From assembly GCF_000429345.1 (NCBI RefSeq), contig NZ_AUBR01000019.1, positions 1 to 53,744 on the forward strand: a stretch of DNA of 53,744 nucleotides. Direction: 5' to 3'. This document shows positions 34,972-42,301 of this stretch, one piece after another. Position 1 is the stretch's first letter. The number at the start of each line of letters is the position of its first letter. This DNA comes from Desulfovirgula thermocuniculi DSM 16036 (GTDB lineage Bacteria > Bacillota > Desulfotomaculia > Desulfotomaculales > Desulfovirgulaceae). The translations under genes were made by a program, and so were the position numbers. The notes under the pieces were generated by a model. That model was not told where the DNA came from, did not search any database, and saw only the letters and a program-made list of their open reading frames with translations.

Positions 34972-35370
34972 ATGGCCGGAATCAACACCTGCACCTGCAC
35001 CTGCGAGGGTGGCGGCGAAAAGGTCATCCTTCTCTTTCCCTGCTCCGGCGCCTCCAACGTGGGCCAGCTGACCAACCAGGCGGCCATCGAGCTGACCAGG
35101 GAAGGGGTGGGGAAAATGTACTGCCTGGCCGGCATCGGCGGACGGCTGGAGGGGTTCATCAACACAGCCAAAGGGGCGGACGCGGTGGTGGCCATTGACG
35201 GCTGCCCGGCGGCCTGCGCCAGGGCCACCCTGGAAGGGGCCGGCGTGCCTATCCACCACTACTTCATGGTCACGGAAATGGGCATCAAGAAGACCCACAC
35301 CTTTGACCTGAAACCCGAGGATATTGCCCTCGTCTGCCGCCGGGTAAAAGAGGCTTTAACCTCCACATAG
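34972..35370 (+). CDS. DGC-domain putative zinc-binding protein
   Basis: 132 aa. DGC family: LLFPCSGASNVGQLTNQAAIELT, MYCLAGIGGRLEGFI and the name motif AIDGCPAACARATLEGAG. The N-terminus adds a cysteine-rich stretch NTCTCTCEGG. The invariant cysteines probably bind zinc or another soft metal; the function is not known. GGGAGG upstream of the ATG. It is commonly found next to ArsP-like permeases and redox-disulfide proteins, as here. Confidence 0.88.
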   Translation: MAGINTCTCTCEGGGEKVILLFPCSGASNVGQLTNQAAIELTREGVGKMYCLAGIGGRLEGFINTAKGADAVVAIDGCPAACARATLEGAGVPIHHYFMVTEMGIKKTHTFDLKPEDIALVCRRVKEALTST

Positions 35371-35425
35371 CGCGTGCTATAATTATCCCGGCGGTGACTC
35401 CGGAACGTAGTGGTATATGCCGGCT

Positions 35426-35439
35426 TTTACATTAGTAAA
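35426..35439. promoter_or_regulatory. Small dyad TTTAC-ATTA-GTAAA before the permease gene
   Basis: Five-bp perfect arms in the AT-rich 120-nt gap between the DGC gene and the permease. Together with the drop in GC content this suggests an internal promoter or operator; no convincing -10/-35 pair is seen. Confidence 0.35.
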
Positions 35440-35490
35440 TGACAATATAGCACAATAAAAATAGCTTAGCTTCTGGAGGTTTTTGGGGCG

Positions 35491-36534
35491 ATGATCTTTT
35501 TAAACGTCATCAAGAGCGGCTTTTTAGAGCTGCTCGATTACCTCTCTGCGCACGTCTTAACCTGCCTCGTCCCCGCCTTCTTCATTGCCGGGGGCATTGC
35601 CGCCCTGGTTTCCACGGGGGCGGTGCTGAAATACTTCGGTCCCCGGGCCCCCAAACCCCTGGCCTACGGCGTGGCCTCGGTTTCCGGGGCCATTTTGGCC
35701 GTCTGCTCCTGTACCATCCTGCCCCTTTTTGCCGGCATCCACAAAAAGGGGGCGGGCCTCGGGCCGGCAGTGGCCTTCCTTTACTCCGGCCCGGCCATCA
35801 ACATCCTGGCCGTCGTGCTCACCGCCCGCAAGATGGGCTGGGACCTGGGCCTGGCCCGCGCCCTGGGGGCCATCTCCTTTTCCGTGGTCATCGGCCTCCT
35901 CATGGCCCTCATTTTTTTCAAGGAAGAACGGGCCAAAGAGGCCGACGAGGCCATGTTTAGCGGGGATAGCGCCAAGCCCCTCGGCCAGCTCCTGGCCTTT
36001 TTTGGGGCCCTGGTGGGCATCCTCATCTTCGGTACCTGGTCCATGCCCTTCTGGAACAAGCTGGCCATCCTCATGGGCTTTTTAAACTTCCTCTTCATCG
36101 TGCTTTTGCACTGGTACGACCGTCACGAGATCCAGGCCTGGCTGGCGGAGACCTGGCGCTTCTTCAAGACCATCTTTCCGGTGCTCCTGGCCGGCGTCTT
36201 TGTGGCCGGGATGCTCAAGGCCGTCCTCCCGCCGGACTGGGTGAAGTGGGCCGTGGGGGGCAACTCCCTGCGGGCCAACCTCCTGGCGTCGGTGGTGGGG
36301 GCCCTCATGTACTTCTCCACCCTCACCGAGGTGCCCATCGTCAAGGCCCTTTTGGACATGGGCATGGGCAAGGGGCCGGCCCTGGCGCTCCTGCTGGCCG
36401 GGCCCTCTTTAAGCCTGCCCAACATGATCGTCATTGCCCGCGTCATGGGGGTGGTCAAGACCCTGGTTTACGTGGGGCTGGTGGTGGCGCTCTCCACGCT
36501 GGTGGGGCTCCTCTTCGGCTATCTCGCCGGCTAG
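35491..36534 (+). CDS. ArsP-like UPF0718 permease
   Basis: 347 aa, eight or so membrane helices in two halves. N-half: YFGPRAPKPLAYGVASVSGAILAVCSCTILPLFAGIHKKGAG with the paired cysteines, and FLYSGPAINILAVVLTARKMG. C-half: AVGGNSLRANLLASVVGALMYFSTLTEVPIVKALLDMGMGKGPALALLLAGPSLSLPNM. This is the pattern of ArsP, which exports trivalent methyl- and aryl-arsenicals. ATG 35491 with GGAGG eleven nt upstream. Compared with the split permease at 32659-33674 this is the full-length form. Confidence 0.88.
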   Translation: MIFLNVIKSGFLELLDYLSAHVLTCLVPAFFIAGGIAALVSTGAVLKYFGPRAPKPLAYGVASVSGAILAVCSCTILPLFAGIHKKGAGLGPAVAFLYSGPAINILAVVLTARKMGWDLGLARALGAISFSVVIGLLMALIFFKEERAKEADEAMFSGDSAKPLGQLLAFFGALVGILIFGTWSMPFWNKLAILMGFLNFLFIVLLHWYDRHEIQAWLAETWRFFKTIFPVLLAGVFVAGMLKAVLPPDWVKWAVGGNSLRANLLASVVGALMYFSTLTEVPIVKALLDMGMGKGPALALLLAGPSLSLPNMIVIARVMGVVKTLVYVGLVVALSTLVGLLFGYLAG

Positions 36535-36620
36535 GCCCGCACAAACTCCCTTTAAAAGGCAGGTGAGGCATTCTGGGCAACTGCTGCGACCCCCGCTCTC
36601 CCCACGTCGAGCGGCTCAGG

Positions 36621-37136
36621 GTGGGCAACATGGAAGTAGGGGCAATCGGGCTTGCGGAGGTCCTCGACCAGGTGGCCGCCCTGGGCCCCCTGCCGGAGGA
36701 GAGGCTGGCGGAAGAGTTGCTTTCCCGCTTTAAGGCCAGGAACTACGTGCCAAAGGCGGCGGAAAAGGAGTATGCCGCCGCGCTCCTGCAAAAATTTAAA
36801 GAAAGCCGCCCGCAGGCAGGCGGCAAAGAAAAAGCGAAAGGAGGGAGAAAAGTGATCATCAAAGTCCTCGGGCCCGGCTGCAAGAAGTGCCAGGCCACCG
36901 CGGAGACGGTCAAGGAGGCCCTGGCCGAGCTGAACGTGGCGGCCACCTTAGAAAAGGTGGAGGACCCCGGCCAGATCGTCAGCCACGGCGTGATGATGAC
37001 CCCCGGGGTGGTCATTAACGGCAAGGTGAAGGTGGCCGGGAGGGTGCCCAAAAAGGAGGAAGTCAAAAAGTGGATTGAGGAGGAACTAAAGGCGGCGCCC
37101 TCCCCCGAAGCCCTGGAAACGGGTGACCACCACTGA
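36621..37136 (+). CDS. Fusion: helical N-domain plus redox-active disulfide (thioredoxin-like) domain
   Basis: 171 aa from GTG 36621. Residues ~78-155 are the MTH895-type small thioredoxin: VIIKVLGPGCKKCQATAETVKEALAEL, then MMTPGVVINGKVKVAGRVP; such proteins usually stand alone. The N-domain (VGAIGLAEVLDQVA, NYVPKAAEKEYAAALLQKF) is found next to ArsP-like genes. Two oddities. A GTG at 36852 with AAGGAGGGAG upstream could start a free redox protein in the same frame. The frame also stays open to a TGA at 36564, and the intervening residues NCCDPRSPHVERL look genuine, which would need a CTG (36573) or ATT (36570) start. Confidence 0.78.
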   Translation: MGNMEVGAIGLAEVLDQVAALGPLPEERLAEELLSRFKARNYVPKAAEKEYAAALLQKFKESRPQAGGKEKAKGGRKVIIKVLGPGCKKCQATAETVKEALAELNVAATLEKVEDPGQIVSHGVMMTPGVVINGKVKVAGRVPKKEEVKKWIEEELKAAPSPEALETGDHH

Positions 37137-37146
37137 GATCCCGGCG

Positions 37147-37180
37147 GCCCCGCCCCTGTGCGGGCTTGCAGGGGCGGGGC
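37147..37180 (+). other. GC-rich 12-bp stem-loop after the redox gene
   Basis: GCCCCGCCCCTG (37147-37158) pairs with CAGGGGCGGGGC (37169-37180). AGAAAAAAG follows instead of a T run, so it is an mRNA-stabilising or processing stem rather than a plain terminator. Confidence 0.5.
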
Positions 37181-37226
37181 AGAAAAAAGTGCCACCGCCA
37201 CAACCCCGTGCAAGCGACGGTCGCCA

Positions 37227-37320
37227 GGCGGCGTGTGCCGGGAGCGTCCTGCGAAGCACCGGTCAAGGCACCCGGCAAGCGGTCGGCAGGCGGAGGGCCC
37301 CGGGCAGGACACACGCCGCC
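37227..37320 (+). ncRNA. Structured leader RNA upstream of acr3
   Basis: GGCGGCGTGTG (37227-37237) pairs with CACACGCCGCC (37310-37320), 11 bp. Next to it GTCCTGC (37246-37252) pairs with GCAGGAC (37304-37310). A competing pair TGCCGGG (37236-37242) with CCCGGCA (37271-37277) would break the outer stem, as in a two-state switch. The element ends 33 nt before the acr3 start. I match it to no known riboswitch. Confidence 0.5.
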
Positions 37321-37353
37321 CGAAAATAAAAGGACTTTTAGAGGAGGTAAGCC

Positions 37354-38424
37354 ATGGGCAACGCGCGCGCTTTACCGGTAACGCACCGGCTTTCCGTGCT
37401 GGACAGGTACCTGACTTTATGGATTTTCCTCACCATGGCCGCCGGCCTCCTGGCGGGCTACGTTTTCCCGGGCATCGCCGACTTCTGGGGACTCTTTCAG
37501 GTGGGCACCACCAACATCCCCATTGCCATCGGCCTCATCCTCATGATGTACCCGCCCCTGGCCAAGGTGCGCTACGAAGAGCTGCCCACCGTCTTTGCGG
37601 ATAAAAAAATGCTGGCCCTCTCCCTGATCCAGAACTGGATTGTGGGTCCCATCGTCATGTTCGTGCTGGCCGTTTTGCTCCTGCCCGATAAGCCGGACCT
37701 CATGACCGGAGTCATTCTGGTGGGGCTGGCCCGCTGCATTGCCATGGTACTGGTGTGGAACGACCTGGCCGAGGGCAGCCCGGAATACTGCGCCGGCCTG
37801 GTGGCCTTCAACGCCATCTTCCAGGTCCTCACCTACTCCCTGTACGCCTATATTTTCCTCACCGTCGTCCCCGCCTGGCTGGGCCTCTCCAGCGTGGTGG
37901 TCAACGTCTCCATGGCCGACATTGCCAAAAGCGTCTTCCTCTACCTGGGCGTGCCCTTCATCGGCGCCCTGCTCACGCGCACGCCGCTGGTCAGGTCCCG
38001 CGGGCGCGACTGGTACGAGCGGCATTTCGTGCCGCGCATCGGCCGCCTGACCCTCATTGCCCTGCTCTTCACCATCTTCGTCATGTTCTCCTTAAAGGGC
38101 AACATGATCCTCACCCTGCCCTTAGACGTGGTGCGGGTGATCATTCCCCTAACCCTCTACTTCGTCATCATGTGGCTGGCCACGTTCTTCATTGGCAAGT
38201 GGCTGGGCGCCGACTACCCCCGTACCACCACCATTGCCTTCACCGCCGCCAGCAACGACTTCGAGCTGGCCATTGCCGTGGCCGTGGCCGTCTTCGGCAT
38301 CCACTCGGCCCAAGCCTTTGCCACCGTCATCGGGCCCCTGGTGGAGGTGCCGGTGCTCATCAGCCTGGTCAACGTGGCCCTGTACTTCAAGCGCCGCTAC
38401 GCCTGGCCGGAGGTGCAAAGGTAA
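37354..38424 (+). CDS. acr3: ACR3-family arsenite efflux transporter
   Basis: 356 aa, ten membrane helices. Exports arsenite (or antimonite) by proton exchange. N-terminal [23 protein letters not shown], the essential cysteine in [14 protein letters not shown] (Cys128), [25 protein letters not shown] and the conserved Glu in [14 protein letters not shown] are present. GAGGAGG upstream of the ATG. Last gene of the metalloid operon, closed by a terminator. No arsR lies beside it, so control may be by the structured leader or a distant regulator. Confidence 0.95.
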   Translation: MGNARALPVTHRLSVLDRYLTLWIFLTMAAGLLAGYVFPGIADFWGLFQVGTTNIPIAIGLILMMYPPLAKVRYEELPTVFADKKMLALSLIQNWIVGPIVMFVLAVLLLPDKPDLMTGVILVGLARCIAMVLVWNDLAEGSPEYCAGLVAFNAIFQVLTYSLYAYIFLTVVPAWLGLSSVVVNVSMADIAKSVFLYLGVPFIGALLTRTPLVRSRGRDWYERHFVPRIGRLTLIALLFTIFVMFSLKGNMILTLPLDVVRVIIPLTLYFVIMWLATFFIGKWLGADYPRTTTIAFTAASNDFELAIAVAVAVFGIHSAQAFATVIGPLVEVPVLISLVNVALYFKRRYAWPEVQR

Positions 38425-38435
38425 GGGGAAAGAAA

Positions 38436-38482
38436 GAGGCCCTAAGGCCCGCCTTCTTTCAGGCAGGCCAGGGCCTCTTTTT
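38436..38482 (+). terminator. Terminator of the metalloid operon
   Basis: GAGGCCCT (38436-38443) pairs with AGGGCCTC (38470-38477), with an inner GGCC/GGCC stem, followed by TTTTT. It begins 12 nt after the acr3 stop. Confidence 0.8.
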
Positions 38483-38589
38483 GCAACCGGCGGAAAAAAT
38501 CTTGATTTCTTGCCACTGCCGGGGGTCTACCTGCGTGCCCTAAAACAAAGTCTGTAAGGCAGGTGGCATTTTTTCCACGGCTTGCCACT

Positions 38590-38817
38590 TCAAACGGTGA
38601 AAAAGCGCCTCACCTCGTAACCCGCCTCCACCAGGGCGCCCAGCACGTTGTCCTGGGAGGTCACCTCCGGGTCGTAGAGCACGACCACCGTGCCGGCCTC
38701 GCCGTCCACGCAGGTCCAGGTGACCCCTTCCACGGCCTCCAGGAACCTCTTGATCTCGGCCTTCTCCCGCTCGCTCTGGAGGCCCTCGATGCGCAAAATG
38801 AGGTGCTCGCTGGCCAA
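38590..38817 (-). CDS. HMA-like ferredoxin-fold protein lacking the CxxC motif
   Basis: 75 aa, TTG start. The beta-alpha-beta-beta-alpha-beta pattern of heavy-metal-associated domains is clear: HLILRIEGLQSEREKAEIKRFLEAVEGV, GTVVVLYDPEVTSQDNVLGALVEAGYEVRRF. The metal-binding CxxC that should follow the first strand is replaced by GLQSERE, so it cannot bind copper in the CopZ way. It might be an assembly or regulatory partner. It follows the TauE-type gene on the same strand after 39 nt. Confidence 0.75.
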   Translation of the reverse strand: MASEHLILRIEGLQSEREKAEIKRFLEAVEGVTWTCVDGEAGTVVVLYDPEVTSQDNVLGALVEAGYEVRRFFTV

Positions 38818-38856
38818 GGAAATTCACCACCCGCTAAAATCTTTTTCCACACGGCG

Positions 38857-39840
38857 CTAGCGGAAAAACTGCACGATGTAGCTCACGGAAATAAAGGTCA
38901 CCAAGGCCCCCAGGATGCCCCGGATGAGGCGCTCGGGCAGGTACTTCTGCAGGTAGGCCCCAAAATAGGTGCCCACCAGCCCGCCCACGCCGAAAAGGCT
39001 CCCCAGGAGCCAGTCGGGGGTCACCCGGGCCTGGGCGGCGGCGGGAGTCAGCGCCAGGAGGTGGAAGTAGACCACCCCGGCAATGGAGGTGAGGAAGGTG
39101 CCGGCCAGGGCCGCCCCGGCCACGGTGTACACCGGCAGGCCCAGTACGGAAACCACAAAGGGGGCAATGATGGCCCCGCCGCCGATGCCGTAGATGCCGC
39201 CGATGAGGCCCACGGCCAGGGCAAGGAAAAAGATGAGCGGCGTGCTAAAAGCAAAGGTTTCGCCCCAGAACTCGTACTCTATCCTGTGCAGGCCTACGGA
39301 GCGGGTTTTCACCACCGCCTCCGGCGGCAGGCCCGCCGCCAGGCGCGAGCTGGACTCTTTTTTTATTTTCTCCATCCGTTCGCGGAACTTCCTCTCCAGG
39401 GCCTTCGACTGCTCCCGCGACGCCAGGTAGCGCCCCGTGGTTTCGTACAGGAGCCTCGCCCCCAGGTAAAGCAGCACCAGCCCCACAAAGAACTTAAAGG
39501 CCCGGGGGTCGGGAAGATACCTGATGCGGATCCAGGCGCCCACAAAGACCCCCGGCAGGGTGCCCAGGATGACCACCCAGGTCAGCGGCCAGGCCATGCG
39601 CCCCTCCCGGATGTAGCGGGCCAGGCCCCCGGGAATGGCCACGATGTTGTAGATGAGGTTGGTGGGGCTGACTGCAGGCGAGGTAAAGCCCAGAACGCTC
39701 ACCATGAAGGGCAAAAGCAGGAAGGCCCCGGAAACCCCTGCCGAAGCCGTCACCGAAGAAACCATGAAAGCCACCAGCGGCGGGAGAAGGGGGAAAACCT
39801 CCACGCCGGAGACGGGAAAGTGCACCGCAGGCAGATGCAA
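38857..39840 (-). CDS. TauE/SafE-family anion exporter
   Basis: 327 aa. Two-repeat membrane protein: FMVSSVTASAGVSGAFLLLPFMVSVLGFTSPAVSPTNLIYN in the N-half and GLIGGIYGIGGGAIIAPFVVSVLGLPVYTVAGAALAGTFLTS in the C-half, both TauE signatures. An extra charged cytoplasmic loop of about 55 residues (SREQSKALERKFRERMEKIKKES) separates the halves. Family members move sulfite, sulfoacetate or organosulfur anions. The CDS ends 39 nt before the HMA-like gene, likely a two-gene operon. Confidence 0.88.
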   Translation of the reverse strand: MHLPAVHFPVSGVEVFPLLPPLVAFMVSSVTASAGVSGAFLLLPFMVSVLGFTSPAVSPTNLIYNIVAIPGGLARYIREGRMAWPLTWVVILGTLPGVFVGAWIRIRYLPDPRAFKFFVGLVLLYLGARLLYETTGRYLASREQSKALERKFRERMEKIKKESSSRLAAGLPPEAVVKTRSVGLHRIEYEFWGETFAFSTPLIFFLALAVGLIGGIYGIGGGAIIAPFVVSVLGLPVYTVAGAALAGTFLTSIAGVVYFHLLALTPAAAQARVTPDWLLGSLFGVGGLVGTYFGAYLQKYLPERLIRGILGALVTFISVSYIVQFFR

Positions 39841-40185
39841 GGCCGGTCCCTCCTAGTTCTGGATTTCACAATACTAATATAACCTTAACGCCAAACGCCT
39901 CAAAAAGCAATAGCTCGGGGCCCAGCGAGAAAGCTGGCAGATAAGAGCGAATTTTGAATCATACTTTCGGGTGATTACTTATGGACAAGCGTATGGTATT
40001 ATATAGTTGGCACTACATACCACACCTGGTTCAAGATGGTTCTTCTGTCTTTTTGTCGAAAGTTGGGAGGCAATGAACTGCAGGCTGCAACTGGACGCCT
40101 GGCCTGCAGGGAGCGGGTGGCGTAACCGGCCCAATTAAAAGCCGGTTTTCTTTTTCCAGGCAGCTCTTGCGGGGAGGGTCGGTGC
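39841..40185 (+). other. Long leader region with hairpin before the response regulator
   Basis: 345 nt without a supported gene. AT-rich up to about 40020 (promoter-like), then a hairpin TGCAGGC (40079-40085) with GCCTGCA (40102-40108), then the terminator-like stem at 40124-40147. A 31-codon frame from 39980 lacks a ribosome site and is not called. Confidence 0.45.
40124..40155 (+). terminator. Terminator-like stem (attenuator?) just before the response regulator
   Basis: AACCGGC (40124-40130) pairs with GCCGGTT (40141-40147), then TTCTTTTT. It is only 30 nt before the ATG at 40186, so transcripts from the long leader would stop before the gene unless the stem is prevented from forming. Confidence 0.6.
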
Positions 40186-40920
40186 ATGCAGAAGATAAGG
40201 GTAATGATTATCTCTGCACGGGAGGCAAGCGCCAGAAGCCTCAAAACCATTCTCGACCACGACGAGAGCTTTGACGCCTTTTGGCACCCCTTCTCCTCCT
40301 TGCGGGAAGCCCTTGAGGCGGCTCAGGGGAGCCAGCCCGACATCGTGCTCTTCGACCTGGAGCCCGCGGAAGCCCACTACGAGTCCATCCGCCGGCTCAA
40401 GGACCTCTGCCCCTCAACCCTGGTAATCGCTCTGACGGAAAACGGCGCCGCCGGGGAAACCATCCGGGCCGTGGCCGCCGGGGCGGACGGCTGCCTTTCC
40501 CGGGACATGCTCCCCTGCCACCTGCTCATGGCCCTGCGGCTGGTCCACCGCGAGAGGGTCCTCTTTTTCCCGGGCAGCCCGCTCCTCAAGGACCTCCTCC
40601 GGGATAAAAACGGCTGTAAGGCACCCGCCCCGGCAAGACGGGCCCCCGGAGGAAGCCACGAGCCGCCCGGGGATACCGGTGCCGCCGGCGGGGACACGGC
40701 GGGCGGGCAGTTCCCCCTCACGCAGCGGGAAAAGGAGGTCTACCGCCTGCTCACCCTCAACTACAGCAACAAGGACATCGCCCGCACCCTGTACATCAGC
40801 GAGCCCACGGTCAAGAGCCACGTCAGCAGCATCCTGCGCAAGCTCGGCCTGCAGAACAGGCGCGAGGTCATCCTCCACGCCGCCCGGGAGGGAAACCTGG
40901 AAAACGGTACCGTGCAGTAA
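40186..40920 (+). CDS. LuxR/NarL-type response regulator with atypical receiver
   Basis: 244 aa. Receiver about residues 1-125: the phosphorylatable Asp is kept in DIVLFDLEP, but the acidic pair after the first strand is replaced (VMIISAREAS) and the conserved Lys in the last strand reads GCLSRDM, so normal phosphorylation is doubtful. A Pro/Gly-rich linker leads to the GerE domain: PLTQREKEVYRLLTLNYSNKDIARTLYISEPTVKSHVSSILRKLG. No sensor kinase is adjacent. It lies directly before the TasA/SipW operon with a terminator between, making it the likely regulator of that operon. Confidence 0.87.
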   Translation: MQKIRVMIISAREASARSLKTILDHDESFDAFWHPFSSLREALEAAQGSQPDIVLFDLEPAEAHYESIRRLKDLCPSTLVIALTENGAAGETIRAVAAGADGCLSRDMLPCHLLMALRLVHRERVLFFPGSPLLKDLLRDKNGCKAPAPARRAPGGSHEPPGDTGAAGGDTAGGQFPLTQREKEVYRLLTLNYSNKDIARTLYISEPTVKSHVSSILRKLGLQNRREVILHAAREGNLENGTVQ

Positions 40921-40992
40921 GTTGACGGGCCTAAAGTGGAAGACGGTTAAAACCCCGTCCAAAGAATGAAAAATAGTTCATACCCCGAATCA

Positions 40993-41022
40993 GCCCCGCG
41001 GTGGATGCGGGGCCTTTTTTTT
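40993..41022 (+). terminator. Terminator after the response regulator
   Basis: GCCCCGC (40993-40999) pairs with GCGGGGC (41007-41013), then C and eight T. Only 52 nt separate it from the first TasA-like gene, leaving little room for a promoter there. Confidence 0.8.
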
Positions 41023-41074
41023 GCCGCTAAGATAGGCCGTGTAAGCCATTTTTTGCTGTGGAGCTGGTGCTCGC

Positions 41075-41587
41075 GTGGGCAGAAAGCCTGGAAAACCGGC
41101 CGCGCGGTGCTACACCGTCCTCGCTTGCCTGGTCCTGGTCGTATCCCTGGCCCTCCTGGGGGCCGGCATGGCCTCCTGGCGGGAGGGGATAGAGCTGAGG
41201 GGCGCGGTGGCCACGGGGTACATCGACGTGGCCTTCACCGGCTGCACGGTGGCCGGGGAGAGCGCGGCCCCCAGCCGCGCCGGCGCCTATCCCGACGACG
41301 GGGGTAAAAGGCTGCTCATCTTCATCCGGGACGCCTACCCCGGCTACTACGCCCACCTACGCTACCGCCTCACCAACCTCGGCACCATACCCGTGCGCTG
41401 TGCGGCCCGGGCGGCGCAGGTACCGCCGGGCCTGGAAGTAGAGATCGCGCAGCCCGATGAAGCCACCTACAGGCCGGGCGAAAGCCGCGAGGGCGACCTC
41501 TACATCACCGTGGGAGCCGTGCAGGAGGAGGCAACCTACGATTTCTCCCTGGTGCTTGTCTTTACGCAGTGGAATGCGGGACAGTAG
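41075..41587 (+). CDS. TasA/camelysin-like secreted protein 1
   Basis: 170 aa, GTG start. A basic N-terminus and a hydrophobic signal (LACLVLVVSLALLGAGMASW) are followed by the family opening SWREGIELRGAVATGYIDVAFTG, as in SipW-dependent proteins. The core contains IFIRDAYPGYYAHLRYRLTNLGTIPVRC and ends in FSLVLVFTQWN, shared with the next two genes. Fewer Asn/Thr than its paralogues. Such proteins form or cap extracellular fibres in biofilms; the exact role is inferred from family and from the nearby signal peptidase. Confidence 0.82.
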   Translation: MGRKPGKPAARCYTVLACLVLVVSLALLGAGMASWREGIELRGAVATGYIDVAFTGCTVAGESAAPSRAGAYPDDGGKRLLIFIRDAYPGYYAHLRYRLTNLGTIPVRCAARAAQVPPGLEVEIAQPDEATYRPGESREGDLYITVGAVQEEATYDFSLVLVFTQWNAGQ

Positions 41588-41663
41588 GCACCCCCGCTCA
41601 TCCTTCAGACAGGAGGAGGAGGTGGTGGTAAATTGAGGGTGTAAGGAGCAACTGCCAACCGAC

Positions 41664-41680
41664 GGCTGCCCAAGGTAGCC
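41664..41680 (+). other. Short hairpin in the gap between TasA-like genes 1 and 2
   Basis: GGCTGCC (41664-41670) pairs with GGTAGCC (41674-41680), loop CAA. It lies in the 131-nt gap that also holds AAGGAGG for the next gene. No T run follows at once. Confidence 0.35.
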
Positions 41681-41718
41681 CCGCTTAAAACCAAATCTTT
41701 AAGGAGGTAAACCGACCC

Positions 41719-42225
41719 ATGAAAAAAGCCAAGTTTGCCGCCCTGCTCCTGGTCCTGGCCTTTGCCCTGATGGGCGCGGCCTTTGCCGCCTGGACGGAGA
41801 CGCTGAACATCAACGGCTCCGTGGCCACCGGCAACCTGGACGTGGCCTTCTCCAGTGCCACCTCCAACGACCCGCAGGGCACCAACGACCCCGACCAGAA
41901 CTACGACGTAGGCGTAACCACCGCAACCATCAGCGATGACCAGAACACCCTGACCATCACCGCCGCCAACACCTACCCGGGCTATACCGCCACCGTCACC
42001 TACAAAGTGAAGAACACCGGCAGCATCCCGGTTAAGCTCACGGGGGTAACGGTAAACAACAGCCATAGCCAGATCACCGTTAGCGCCACCCAGCCCAACA
42101 ACGCGATCATTCCCGTAGGCGGCGAGTGGGAGGGCACCATCACCCACACCGTCAACGATAACGCCGCCGAAAACGCCACCTACACCTACACGGCCACGGT
42201 CAACGCCGTGCAGTTCAACCAATAA
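41719..42225 (+). CDS. TasA-like secreted fibre protein 2 (candidate major subunit)
   Basis: 168 aa. Signal peptide MKKAKFAALLLVLAFALMGAAFA, then AWTETLNINGSVATGNLDVAFSS. The mature part is rich in Thr and Asn, low in Lys and Cys-free: DQNTLTITAANTYPGYTATVTYKVKNTGSIPVKLTGVTV, ending YTATVNAVQFNQ. A strong AAGGAGG site and a stable stem-loop just after the stop fit high expression, so it is the best candidate for the main fibre subunit. The processing enzyme is probably the ER-type peptidase at 43439. Confidence 0.85.
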   Translation: MKKAKFAALLLVLAFALMGAAFAAWTETLNINGSVATGNLDVAFSSATSNDPQGTNDPDQNYDVGVTTATISDDQNTLTITAANTYPGYTATVTYKVKNTGSIPVKLTGVTVNNSHSQITVSATQPNNAIIPVGGEWEGTITHTVNDNAAENATYTYTATVNAVQFNQ

Positions 42226-42246
42226 GCCTTTTAAATAAATCTCTCC

Positions 42247-42274
42247 CCGGCAGGCAGGGCTCCCTGCCTGCCGG
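42247..42274 (+). other. 12-bp stem-loop after TasA-like gene 2
   Basis: CCGGCAGGCAGG (42247-42258), loop GCTC, and its perfect complement (42263-42274). No T run, and it lies inside the operon. It probably protects the upstream mRNA from 3' exonucleases or acts as a partial terminator. Confidence 0.6.
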
Positions 42275-42301
42275 CCGAGAGCGGGGAGGTAACTGCGCTC
42301 C

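Noticed and set aside
37181-37320. Cobalamin or SRP-type RNA before acr3
   Set aside because: GTGCC and GTGTGCCGGGA resemble fragments of those RNAs, but the conserved cores are missing.
38563-39882. Long plus-strand frame (439 codons) opposite the HMA-like and TauE-type genes
   Set aside because: Antisense shadow in GC-rich DNA; the minus-strand frames have membrane and HMA patterns and ribosome sites.
39980-40075. 31-codon frame in the leader before the response regulator
   Set aside because: No ribosome site, no recognisable features, and it overlaps probable promoter sequence.
41588-41718. Cyclic-di-GMP riboswitch between TasA-like genes 1 and 2
   Set aside because: A GGCTGCC/GGTAGCC hairpin is present, but the GCAAAGCC and GGGCAAACC core elements are not.
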